NCBI GenBank assembly: GCA_946645735.1
Contig: CAMPCK010000076.1
Location: 1-5,506 of the forward strand
Direction: 5' to 3'
DNA from: an uncultured Clostridia bacterium
GTDB taxonomy: Bacteria; Bacillota_A; Clostridia; Peptostreptococcales; Anaerovoracaceae
DNA: 5,506 nt
Each line of letters opens with the position of its first letter. The stretch's first letter is position 1. Both the position numbers and the translations under genes were made by a program. The notes beneath the pieces are model-generated. The model saw nothing but the letters and a program-made list of their open reading frames with translations, searched no databases and had not been told where the DNA came from. This document shows positions 1 through 5,506 of this stretch, piece after piece.

Positions 1-2
1 AA

Positions 3-1280
3 GGAGAAGAGGTTTCCCAGGGCACTCTTGACGGACTTAACTGGTATAAGCTGCACGATAAGGGTAAATTGGATACCATAAGACACGGACTGGAATTCAC
101 CAATAAAGCAGAGGATCTGGGAAGAGAAATGGCCTCCCGTCTGTATAAGAGAGATCCTTCAGGTGAAATGAGCGTAAGCCCTTCCAGGATAGAGAAGTAT
201 TCAAGATGTCCCTTCTCTCATTTCATAAGTTACGGCTTAAGACCTGAAGAGAGAAGAGTCTTTGAAGTTGCTCCGAGAGAGATCGGTGACGTTTACCACA
301 ACTGCCTCATGAAACTCACGGACAGGCTCAGCCTGGAAGGAATTCCTCTGACAGATCCCAAGTCTCCCTGGATGACCGTTACAGATGAAGAACTGGAGGA
401 ACTGGTTAAAGAATTTGTAGGTGAAGAAACTGCTTCCTACAGAGACGGGGTCTTCAGGCAGGGAAATGAAGAGGACTACAGGGCGGAAAGAATAACGGAT
501 GCCTGTGTCAGAGTCGCAAAGAATCTGGTTGAACAGGTCAGAGCCGGCATGATAATTTCCGGTAAGTTCGAGGTGCCCTTCGGAAGAGGCAGAGAGATTC
601 CTCCTGTGGTCATCGACCTGGGAGAGAAATTCGGAAACGAGAAAGCCTATATAGAGGGAAAGATCGACAGAGTGGATTACCTTCCCGATTCCCGCGTCAA
701 GATCATAGACTACAAGACGGGAAATGAAGAGTTCACCATAAAAGAGGCTGAGAAGGGATACAGACTTCAGCTCATGCTTTACCTTGAAGCTGCCATAGGA
801 GATACGGGAAAGCCTGCAGGAGTATTCTATTTCCATATACAGGAGCCCAGGGCGAATATGACAGGAAAAACCGTTACTGAAGAGGACGGCGTGATTTCTC
901 CCGACAGGGAAGAATTAAGAAAAGAAATCGCCAAGGAATTCAAGCTTAACGGCGTAATGGTGGATGATCCCGAAGTCATAAGAAATATCGCAGGAGACTT
1001 CGAAGGCTACTCTGATATAGTCCAGCTGAGAAACGGCAAGGAGGGTATCAAGTCCGGAACGAGAGAAGAGGAGAGACTGCTCTCCGAAGAGGATTTCAAT
1101 GCACTGAGAAACACCGTGTGCGATGCGGTGTCGGAGAAGGTCACAGACCTCCTTCTTGGTAAAGTTCCAATCTCTCCCATGAAGACAAGAAAAAAATCCG
1201 CGTGCACCTACTGCGAATACAAAGGAATATGCCGATTTGATACGGTATTTGAAGGAAATAAATGGAACCCGGTGGAATAA
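3..1280 (+). CDS. addB: AddB (RexB-like), ATP-dependent helicase/nuclease subunit B, C-terminal part; 5' end outside window
   Basis: This is the C-terminal 425 residues of the AddB subunit of the AddAB helicase-nuclease, which processes double-strand DNA ends for RecA-dependent repair. The frame is open back to position 3, so the TTG at 69 is not the true start. AddB is usually about 1,150 residues, so roughly the last third is present. Visible nuclease motifs of the PD-(D/E)XK RecB type are GKIDRVD (Asp codon 666-668), IIDYKTG (Asp 708-710, Lys 714-716) and QLMLY (from 768). The four cysteines that hold the 4Fe-4S cluster in AddB are present: one in SRCPF (207-209) and three in a C-x2-C-x5-C group (1203, 1212, 1230). 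The spacing from the first cysteine to the catalytic Asp and to the last cluster fits Bacillus subtilis AddB as I recall it. The nuclease therefore looks intact. No addA follows; the next gene is convergent. Confidence 0.93.
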   Translation, partial: GEEVSQGTLDGLNWYKLHDKGKLDTIRHGLEFTNKAEDLGREMASRLYKRDPSGEMSVSPSRIEKYSRCPFSHFISYGLRPEERRVFEVAPREIGDVYHNCLMKLTDRLSLEGIPLTDPKSPWMTVTDEELEELVKEFVGEETASYRDGVFRQGNEEDYRAERITDACVRVAKNLVEQVRAGMIISGKFEVPFGRGREIPPVVIDLGEKFGNEKAYIEGKIDRVDYLPDSRVKIIDYKTGNEEFTIKEAEKGYRLQLMLYLEAAIGDTGKPAGVFYFHIQEPRANMTGKTVTEEDGVISPDREELRKEIAKEFKLNGVMVDDPEVIRNIAGDFEGYSDIVQLRNGKEGIKSGTREEERLLSEEDFNALRNTVCDAVSEKVTDLLLGKVPISPMKTRKKSACTYCEYKGICRFDTVFEGNKWNPVE

Positions 1281-1293
1281 AACCTCCGGGTCC
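1264..1293. terminator. Intrinsic terminator hairpin between convergent addB and ansA, probably bidirectional
   Basis: The left arm 1264-1275 pairs with the right arm 1283-1293 around a 7-nt loop (1276-1282). The stem is GC-rich, with one bulged A (1267) and one T-T mismatch (1273/1285). On the + strand it is followed by TTTTC (1294-1298). On the - strand the hairpin is followed by ATTTATTTCC, which is T-rich but broken. The left arm lies inside the last addB codons and the loop contains its stop codon. It plausibly ends addB transcripts efficiently and ansA transcripts more weakly. Confidence 0.75.
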
Positions 1294-1302
1294 TTTTCAT
1301 AA

Positions 1303-2316
1303 TTATATGCTTATTTCACCTCTCAGATTGGTTTCAAGGGCTCTCGTGAGGGCACCCTTTTCAAGGCCCAGACTGAAGAGGTAATAGAGTTTGGCTACGG
1401 CTGCCTCCGTTGTCATATCCCGGCAGCTTACGGCACCGAAATCCTTCAGCTCGCCTGAAGTAGCATAGGTGCCAAGCCTGGCGGTTCCGGCATAGCATTG
1501 GGAACACACTGCAACAAGGGATCCGTTTTCAGTGGCACGGCGGATGCTGTCCACAAGTGCGGTATTTCTTGACGGAATGTTTCCTGAGCCGAAGGCTTCT
1601 ATGATTACGGCCTTCATGTCCTTGGTTACAAGGGGTTCAAACAGGTCGAAGCGCATGCCGGGGAACAGCTTGAGAACAGCGATAGGTATGTGGTCCAGCT
1701 TCTTAAGATTGAATTCAGCGGACTGAACGGGCATCTGAAGAGCGCGCTGGCTGTATTTGATATCTATTCCGACCTCTGCAAGAGGAGGATAGTTGGGCGA
1801 CGTGAAGGCAATGAGATCATCCGCAGAAGTCTTGGTTGCACGGTTGCCCCTTATGAGCTTTCCTGCAAAGAATATACATACCTCATTGGCAGTTCCCTGA
1901 GCTGCCAGAAGAATGGAGTTAATCAGGTTATCTCTTCCGTCTGAACGGACTTCACACATGGGTATCTGAGAGCCGGTGAAAATTACGGGCTTTGACAGAC
2001 CTTCCAGCATGAATGAAAGGGCGGAAGCTGAGTACGCCATGGTATCCGTTCCGTGAAGAATTACGAAGCCGTCGTAATCGTTATAGCGGTCTGCAATGGC
2101 CTGCCCCATGGAGTTCCATTCATCGACCGTTATATCTGATGAATCCAGGAGGGGGTCAAATTCCACAAGATCCCAGTCAGGCATATCTTCATATCTCAGC
2201 TGAACGATCTCGTCCAGAAGAGACTTGAAGTAACCCTGTTTGGGAGCGTAGCCCCTCTCTGTAGAAACCATGCCGATGGTTCCTCCTGTATATAAAATGC
2301 AAATGCGTTTGTTCAT
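1303..2316 (-). CDS. ansA: Type I (cytoplasmic) L-asparaginase
   Basis: This complete 337-residue protein matches the E. coli AnsA type almost end to end; it hydrolyses L-asparagine to aspartate and ammonia. It has no signal peptide, which agrees with the cytoplasmic type I class. Active-site motifs are TGGTIG at 10-15 (nucleophile Thr13), DSSD at 58-61, HGTDTM at 88-93 (Thr90, Asp91) and GNRATK at 157-162 (Lys162). By alignment from memory, Thr161 and Cys274 sit where E. coli AnsA has the Thr162 and Cys273 of its allosteric asparagine site, so cooperative regulation is plausible. The conserved C-terminal NLRGEIS is present. The ATG at 2314-2316 is preceded by a GAGGT-type ribosome binding site. 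The gene is convergent with addB and divergent from deoD, with its own promoter, so it appears monocistronic. Glutaminase side activity cannot be judged. Confidence 0.95.
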   Translation of the reverse strand: MNKRICILYTGGTIGMVSTERGYAPKQGYFKSLLDEIVQLRYEDMPDWDLVEFDPLLDSSDITVDEWNSMGQAIADRYNDYDGFVILHGTDTMAYSASALSFMLEGLSKPVIFTGSQIPMCEVRSDGRDNLINSILLAAQGTANEVCIFFAGKLIRGNRATKTSADDLIAFTSPNYPPLAEVGIDIKYSQRALQMPVQSAEFNLKKLDHIPIAVLKLFPGMRFDLFEPLVTKDMKAVIIEAFGSGNIPSRNTALVDSIRRATENGSLVAVCSQCYAGTARLGTYATSGELKDFGAVSCRDMTTEAAVAKLYYLFSLGLEKGALTRALETNLRGEISI

Positions 2317-2324
2317 GTTATTTA

Positions 2325-2332
2325 CCTCACCT
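2325..2332 (-). promoter_or_regulatory. Ribosome binding site of ansA
   Basis: Read on the - strand, AGGTGAGG lies 8 nt before the ATG (2316-2314). The GAGG core supports this start codon for ansA. Confidence 0.7.
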
Positions 2333-2340
2333 TCGAACCC

Positions 2341-2369
2341 ATTCTAACATAAATGCACTTGGATTAAAA
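2341..2369 (-). promoter_or_regulatory. Predicted ansA promoter, extended -10 type
   Basis: On the - strand the sequence TATGTTAGAAT (2351 down to 2341) contains a -10 TAGAAT preceded by TG with one base between, an extended -10 element. The -35 position, 17 bp upstream (2369-2364), reads TTTTAA and is weak, as is tolerated in extended -10 promoters. The predicted start near 2334 would give a leader of about 18 nt carrying the ribosome binding site. Confidence 0.6.
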
Positions 2370-2387
2370 CAGGATATATGATAAAAT
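2359..2387 (+). promoter_or_regulatory. Predicted deoD promoter, extended -10 type
   Basis: TTGGAT (2359-2364), a 17-bp spacer and TAAAAT (2382-2387) form a sigma-A-like promoter. TATG directly upstream (2377-2380) makes it an extended -10 element. The predicted start is near 2394, leaving a leader of about 24 nt, too short for a riboswitch. Its -35 touches the -35 of the opposing ansA promoter at base 2364. Confidence 0.65.
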
Positions 2388-2403
2388 AAACCGTAGTTAA
2401 GAC

Positions 2404-2410
2404 AGGAGGT
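2404..2410 (+). promoter_or_regulatory. Strong ribosome binding site of deoD
   Basis: AGGAGGT lies 7 nt before the ATG at 2418. It is a near-perfect anti-16S match and fixes the deoD start. Confidence 0.85.
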
Positions 2411-2417
2411 AAGAACT

Positions 2418-3125
2418 ATGGCAAACACACCTACTCCTCATAATGAGGCTAAACTGGGAGATTTCGCGAAGACAGTACTTATGCCGGGAGATCCCTTAAG
2501 AGCACAGTTTATAGCTGAGAATTTTCTTGAAAATGCAAAGTTAGTAAATAACGTCCGCGGCATCCACGGATATACAGGAACATACAAGGGAAAACCCGTA
2601 TCCGTTATGGCATCCGGTATGGGAATGCCCTCCATGGCAATATATTCCTATGAACTCTTTAATTTCTATGATGTTGATAATATCATAAGAGTAGGAACAG
2701 CCGGAGTTGTAAAGGCAGACCTTAAGGTAAGAGAAGTAGTATTCGGACAGGGAGCCTGCACCAATTCCAACTATCAGAGACAGTACAATCTGCCGGGAAC
2801 CTATGCACCTATCTGCTCCTTCGAACTTCTTGAGAAGGCAGTAAACGTTGCAAGAGATATGGGAATAGAACCCATCGTCGGAAACCTCTATTCCTCCGAT
2901 ATTTTCTATGACGATGCAGGAAGCCTTAAGGAATGGCAGAAAATGGGAGTTCTGGCAACAGAGATGGAAGCGGCCGCCCTCTACATGAATGCTGCAAGAG
3001 CAGGAAAGAATGCCCTCGCCATCTGCACCATTTCAGACAATCCTTTTACAGGTGAAGCAACGACCGCAGAAGAGAGACAGAACACCTTCACAACCATGAT
3101 GAAGATCGCTCTCGAGATCGCATAA
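2418..3125 (+). CDS. deoD: Purine nucleoside phosphorylase, DeoD (trimer-of-dimers) type
   Basis: This complete 235-residue enzyme of the bacterial hexameric PNP class cleaves purine (deoxy)nucleosides with phosphate to give the free base and (deoxy)ribose-1-phosphate, in cytoplasmic purine salvage. Length and motifs match E. coli and B. subtilis DeoD. They are TPHNEAKLGDF with His8, MPGDPLRAQ at 22-30 (Arg28), VNNVRG with Arg47, IIRVGTAG with Arg91, the ribose-binding TEMEAA at 181-186, catalytic ISDN with Asp207, and the AEERQ that carries Arg220. Two small departures from E. coli are Thr94 where Ser90 contacts phosphate, and Asn208 after the catalytic Asp where E. coli has His. Both are conservative, and an active enzyme is expected. 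It has its own promoter and terminator and so seems monocistronic, with no deoB, deoC or other nucleoside genes beside it here. Confidence 0.95.
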   Translation: MANTPTPHNEAKLGDFAKTVLMPGDPLRAQFIAENFLENAKLVNNVRGIHGYTGTYKGKPVSVMASGMGMPSMAIYSYELFNFYDVDNIIRVGTAGVVKADLKVREVVFGQGACTNSNYQRQYNLPGTYAPICSFELLEKAVNVARDMGIEPIVGNLYSSDIFYDDAGSLKEWQKMGVLATEMEAAALYMNAARAGKNALAICTISDNPFTGEATTAEERQNTFTTMMKIALEIA

Positions 3126-3138
3126 TGCTGAGAAACCG

Positions 3139-3166
3139 ACGCCGGAAAGCAAATCCGGCGTTTTTT
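3139..3166 (+). terminator. Rho-independent terminator of deoD
   Basis: The 8-bp perfect stem ACGCCGGA / TCCGGCGT (3139-3146 and 3154-3161) encloses a 7-nt loop and runs into six consecutive T (3161-3166). It begins 13 nt after the deoD stop codon and separates deoD from the next transcription unit. Confidence 0.93.
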
Positions 3167-3201
3167 ATTGGGATTTCGGGGAATATTTGGGCCTTTAAAT
3201 G

Positions 3202-3230
3202 TTGTCATTCTTAATGAAAAGTGTTAAAAT
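3202..3230 (+). promoter_or_regulatory. Predicted promoter of the racemase-greA-lysS unit
   Basis: TTGTCA (3202-3207), an exact 17-bp spacer and TAAAAT (3225-3230) make a strong sigma-A-type promoter. TG at 3222-3223 adds an extended -10 element. The predicted start is near 3237. It lies just after the deoD terminator, and no other good promoter is seen before the racemase gene. Confidence 0.75.
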
Positions 3231-3257
3231 AGTACAATACAATAGGCATATAAGGCC

Positions 3258-3315
3258 CTTGTGTTGATTTTTTGCGGTTTGAAGCACATTTAACCGCTCT
3301 GTAATACTTGTGTTG
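3258..3315 (+). repeat. 9-bp direct repeat flanking the leader hairpin
   Basis: CTTGTGTTG occurs at 3258-3266 and 3307-3315, 49 bp apart from start to start. The second copy ends inside the racemase ribosome binding site. It may be coincidence. Confidence 0.4.
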
Positions 3316-3322
3316 GAAGGAG
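3315..3322 (+). promoter_or_regulatory. Ribosome binding site of the racemase gene
   Basis: GGAAGGAG lies 7 nt before the ATG at 3330 and supports that start. Confidence 0.8.
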
Positions 3323-3329
3323 AATCATC

Positions 3330-4418
3330 ATGACAGAAAGATACCCAAGAGTTGAAGTCAACCTCGCACATTTAAGGCATAACATCAAGACTGTTGTTGA
3401 CAAATGCGGAGCCATGGGAATAGACATTGCAGGCGTTATCAAAGGCGCTACAGGTCTTCCGGAAGTAGCAAAGGCTTATGATGAAGAGGGAGCCAAGTGG
3501 ATCGCATCCTCAAGACTTGAGCAGATCGAGGACGCGGTAAATGCCGGTATCAAAAAACCCATGATGATGATCAGAGTTCCGATGCTTTCTGAAGTTCCTG
3601 AAGTTATCAGACTCTGTGACTACAGCTTAAACAGCGAGGAAGTTGTTCTTGAAGCTTTAAATGAAGAGGCAGGAAAACAGGGCAAGATCCATAACGTCAT
3701 TATCATGGCTGATATGGGCGACCTGAGAGAAGGCTTCTGGGATAAGGACGAGATGGCCAGAGTCTGCAAGAGGATCGAGGACGAGATGAAGAATCTCCAT
3801 CTTTCCGGTATCGGCACCAATCTCGGATGCTACGGCTCCATTAATCCCACTTATGAGAAAGAGCAGGAACTTGTAGATGTGGCTGAGAAGATAGAGGCAG
3901 TTATCGGACGCAAGCTGGAGATCATTTCCGGCGGAGCCACCACAAGCTTACCCAGGATCTGGGAAGGCCGCATGCCTGAAAGAATCAATATGCTGAGAGT
4001 AGGCGAGGGCATTATTCTGGCAAGAGACCTTGAACTCTTCTATAACTGCCCGCAGCCTGAACTTATGAAGGACAACTTCAGACTCAAGGCAGAGGTCATA
4101 GAGGTAAAGGACAAGCCGTCCCACCCCGTAGGAGAGATCGCTGTTGACGCCTTCGGACACAAGCCCACCTATGTTGACAGAGGAATCAGAAAACGTGCTC
4201 TTCTTGGAATCGGTAAGGTTGACTATGCGAGCATCGACGAGATCTTCCCCATGGAAGAAGGAGTTGAGATCCTCGGAGCATCGTCAGACCACACCATTCT
4301 TGACATTGAGGATTCACCCAGAGAGTGGAAGGTCGGGGATATCGTTGAGTTTGAAATCGACTATGCATCCCTTGTATTCCTTACAAACACGAGAAATGTA
4401 CATATAGTATTTAAATAA
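3330..4418 (+). CDS. Alanine/ornithine racemase family PLP-dependent enzyme (fold type III)
   Basis: This complete 362-residue cytoplasmic amino-acid racemase of the alanine-racemase fold (PLP-binding TIM barrel plus C-terminal beta domain) most resembles ornithine racemase (Orr) of Clostridium sticklandii, as recalled from memory. Residues near the N-terminus, EVNLAHLRHNIK then GVIKG, place the PLP Schiff-base lysine at Lys38. Further family motifs are IMADMGDLREGFW (125-137), GIGTNLGCYG (160-169), the phosphate-binding-type SGGATTS (200-206), LRVGEG (222-227), GHKPTYVDRGIRKRALLGIG (276-295) and ILGASSDH (314-321). Orr-like motifs in the last third argue against a canonical cell-wall Alr. 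Substrate is not certain: ornithine, lysine, alanine or broad specificity are all possible, and no ornithine-fermentation (ora/ord) genes are visible. It is first in a likely operon, with greA starting 14 bp after its stop codon. Confidence 0.85.
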   Translation: MTERYPRVEVNLAHLRHNIKTVVDKCGAMGIDIAGVIKGATGLPEVAKAYDEEGAKWIASSRLEQIEDAVNAGIKKPMMMIRVPMLSEVPEVIRLCDYSLNSEEVVLEALNEEAGKQGKIHNVIIMADMGDLREGFWDKDEMARVCKRIEDEMKNLHLSGIGTNLGCYGSINPTYEKEQELVDVAEKIEAVIGRKLEIISGGATTSLPRIWEGRMPERINMLRVGEGIILARDLELFYNCPQPELMKDNFRLKAEVIEVKDKPSHPVGEIAVDAFGHKPTYVDRGIRKRALLGIGKVDYASIDEIFPMEEGVEILGASSDHTILDIEDSPREWKVGDIVEFEIDYASLVFLTNTRNVHIVFK

Positions 4419-4425
4419 GAGAGGA
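4419..4425 (+). promoter_or_regulatory. Ribosome binding site of greA
   Basis: GAGAGGA lies in the 14-bp gap between the racemase stop codon and the greA ATG at 4433, about 7 nt upstream. The tight gap supports cotranscription. Confidence 0.65.
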
Positions 4426-4432
4426 TAATAAA

Positions 4433-4915
4433 ATGGCAGAAAAATTCACTTTGACCCAGGAAGGTTATGACAAAATAGTTGCGGAATATGACGAACTGAT
4501 TACCGTAAGACGTGCGGAAGTAGCAGAAAAACTCAAAGAAGCAAGATCCTACGGAGACCTCAGTGAAAACGCTGAGTATGACGCAGCTAAAGAAGAACAG
4601 GCTGATATCGAGGAAAGAATAAATAAACTCGAGAACATGATCAAGAACGCCGAGATCGTAAACGATGATGAAATCTCCAACGATTTTGTAGGCGTAGGCC
4701 TTAAGGTCAAAGTAAAAGATCTCAAGACAAAAGAAGTTTCCACCTATGCAATCGTGGGAACAACGGAAGCGGATCCTTTTGCAGAACCCTTCCCCAAGAT
4801 CTCCAATGAATCCCTTGTAGGACAGCACCTCATCGGAAAGAAAAAGGGCGACAAGGTAGAGTTCGTCGTTCCCGATGGAATTCTTAAGCTCCAGATCATG
4901 GAGATCACCAGATAA
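4433..4915 (+). CDS. greA: Transcription elongation factor GreA
   Basis: This complete 160-residue protein matches the usual GreA length of about 158. GreA enters the secondary channel of RNA polymerase and stimulates cleavage of backtracked RNA, rescuing stalled complexes. The N-terminal antiparallel coiled coil spans about residues 8-75. At its tip, GDLSENAEYDAAKEEQ (41-56) contains the acidic pair Asp42 and Glu45, equivalent to Asp41 and Glu44 of E. coli GreA. The C-terminal FKBP-like domain covers about 80-160, with the typical NESLVGQHLIGKKKGDKVEF stretch (residues 125-144). Nothing is missing. It follows the racemase gene by 14 bp and precedes lysS by 47 bp, and no terminator separates it from either. 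The greA-lysS order is common in related Clostridia, as I recall. A long antisense reading frame covers the gene but shows no coding evidence. Confidence 0.96.
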   Translation: MAEKFTLTQEGYDKIVAEYDELITVRRAEVAEKLKEARSYGDLSENAEYDAAKEEQADIEERINKLENMIKNAEIVNDDEISNDFVGVGLKVKVKDLKTKEVSTYAIVGTTEADPFAEPFPKISNESLVGQHLIGKKKGDKVEFVVPDGILKLQIMEITR

Positions 4916-4951
4916 GATTATTTTGCGCAGAAAACGCATAGAGTAAAGAGA

Positions 4952-4956
4952 AAGGA
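4952..4956 (+). promoter_or_regulatory. Ribosome binding site of lysS
   Basis: AAGGA in the purine-rich 3' half of the 47-nt greA-lysS gap lies 6 nt before the ATG at 4963. A 4-bp TGCG/CGCA inverted repeat earlier in the gap is too weak to be a terminator. Confidence 0.65.
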
Positions 4957-4962
4957 TAATTC

Positions 4963-5506
4963 ATGAGTACAGAAGATAACAGACAGACTGTAAATCAGGA
5001 ACCTGAACAGGAAGTCGAAGTAACAGAAGAACAGCTTACAGAGCAGAGAAAGATCAGAAGAGAGAAGCTCAAAGCACTTCAGGAAGCAGGAAGAAATCCC
5101 TTCCTTCATGAGACCTGGGATGTTACAGCTCACTCCATGGATATCAAGGAGAATTTTGAAGCCATGGAAGATCAGGAAGTTTCCATTGCCGGCCGTATCA
5201 TGGCTTTCAGACACATGGGTAAGGCTTCCTTCGTAGACCTTCAGGACAAGCAGGGCAGAATCCAGCTTTTCGTAGGCCGCGACCAGATCGGAGCTGAAGA
5301 ATATCAGTGGTTCAAGACCTATGACAGAGGAGATATCCTCGGCGTAGAAGGAACCGTATTCAAGACAAGAACCGGTGAGATCTCAGTAAAGGCCAGCAAG
5401 GTAGTTCTCTTAAGCAAGTCCATTCAGGTCCTTCCCGACAAGTGGGCAGGCCTTAAGGACCAGGATCAGAGATATCGTCAGAGATATGTTGACCTCATCA
5501 TCAATC
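4963..5506 (+). CDS. lysS: Lysyl-tRNA synthetase, class II, N-terminal part; 3' end outside window
   Basis: The first 181 residues of class II LysRS are present; it charges tRNA-Lys with lysine in the cytoplasm. The usual length is about 490-510, so about a third is here. The order is: an acidic, Gln/Glu-rich N-terminal tail of about 28 residues; a basic helix EQRKIRREKLKALQEAG; NPF; then the OB-fold anticodon-binding domain. The OB fold shows VSIAGRIMAFRHMGKASFVDLQD, GRIQLFV, GDILGVEG and TGEISVKA. The segment LPDKWAGLKDQDQRYRQRYVDLI is the hallmark of motif 1 entry in the catalytic domain. Class II motifs 2 and 3 lie beyond the edge. The start is chosen from the ribosome binding site and the ATG that opens the conserved frame. 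It is the third gene of the likely operon after the racemase and greA genes. Confidence 0.95.
   Translation, partial: MSTEDNRQTVNQEPEQEVEVTEEQLTEQRKIRREKLKALQEAGRNPFLHETWDVTAHSMDIKENFEAMEDQEVSIAGRIMAFRHMGKASFVDLQDKQGRIQLFVGRDQIGAEEYQWFKTYDRGDILGVEGTVFKTRTGEISVKASKVVLLSKSIQVLPDKWAGLKDQDQRYRQRYVDLIIN

Larger units (their letters stand above)
3237..3329 (+). other. 5' leader of the racemase-greA-lysS transcript with a small hairpin
   Basis: The leader of about 93 nt holds an inverted repeat GCGGTT / AACCGC (3274-3279 and 3292-3297) with a 12-nt loop. No T-run follows it, so it is not an intrinsic terminator. The 9-base word CTTGTGTTG occurs on both sides of it (3258-3266 and 3307-3315). The leader is far too short for a T-box or a lysine riboswitch, and I recognise no known RNA family in it. 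Confidence 0.45.

Noticed and set aside
237..836. 199-codon open frame on the - strand inside addB
   Set aside because: It lies entirely within the conserved nuclease region of AddB on the other strand, has no recognisable motif and reads like an antisense shadow.
69..1280. Taking the TTG at 69 as the start of a 403-residue protein
   Set aside because: The frame is open upstream to position 3, the TTG has no good ribosome binding site, and the protein is clearly the tail of a much longer AddB.
3189..3258. 7-bp inverted repeat GGGCCTT / AAGGCCC (3189-3195 and 3252-3258) centred on the racemase promoter
   Set aside because: The symmetry about the promoter is tempting for an operator pair, but a 7-bp inverted repeat is expected about once by chance in a 200-bp region, and the match does not extend.
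3261..3293. Possible 10-residue leader peptide starting with GTG and ending inside the leader hairpin
   Set aside because: There is only a weak AAGG ahead of it, no run of regulatory codons (one Lys codon only), and no terminator hairpin to attenuate.
3237..3329. T-box or lysine riboswitch upstream of the lysS-containing unit
   Set aside because: The leader is about 93 nt, much shorter than either class. It has no T-box consensus sequence and no terminator stem.
4361..4939. 192-codon open frame on the - strand covering all of greA
   Set aside because: Its composition (rich in Phe, Ser, Leu, Cys, Val) is what the reverse complement of a GAA/AAG-rich gene gives. There is no recognisable domain, and greA on the + strand is certain.
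4924..4939. TGCG/CGCA inverted repeat between greA and lysS as a terminator
   Set aside because: The stem is only 4 bp and is followed by purines, not a T-run.

Overview
The window looks like ordinary core chromosome of a Clostridia-type Bacillota, most likely Lachnospiraceae. That placement is an inference. It rests on AddAB-type rather than RecBCD-type recombination, strong AGGAGG-like ribosome binding sites, many AGA arginine codons, moderate GC content, and greA followed directly by lysS. I see no transposase, phage gene, CRISPR array, tRNA, rRNA, or sign of recent gene transfer.

Layout: (1) 3-1280 (+) is the C-terminal third of addB, cut by the left edge. It carries the RecB-family nuclease motifs and the four cysteines of the iron-sulfur cluster. 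(2) A hairpin at 1264-1293 overlaps the addB stop codon and separates addB from the convergent gene. (3) 1303-2316 (-) is a complete type I (cytoplasmic) L-asparaginase, ansA. (4) 2317-2417 is a compact divergent control region in which two extended -10 promoters face each other with touching -35 elements. (5) 2418-3125 (+) is a complete deoD purine nucleoside phosphorylase, closed by a strong intrinsic terminator at 3139-3166. (6) 3167-3329 holds a well-formed promoter and a leader of about 90 nt with a small hairpin. (7) 3330-5506 (+) is a likely operon: an alanine/ornithine-racemase-family PLP enzyme, greA, and the N-terminal third of lysS, cut by the right edge.

The genes are mostly housekeeping: double-strand break repair (AddB), asparagine catabolism (AnsA), purine nucleoside salvage (DeoD), rescue of stalled RNA polymerase (GreA) and lysine tRNA charging (LysS). 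The least ordinary element is the amino-acid racemase heading the greA-lysS unit, because a racemase of basic amino acids beside a lysine-charging enzyme invites a question about substrate. I looked for an undescribed system and did not find one. The findings are modest points about regulation, gene order and substrate.
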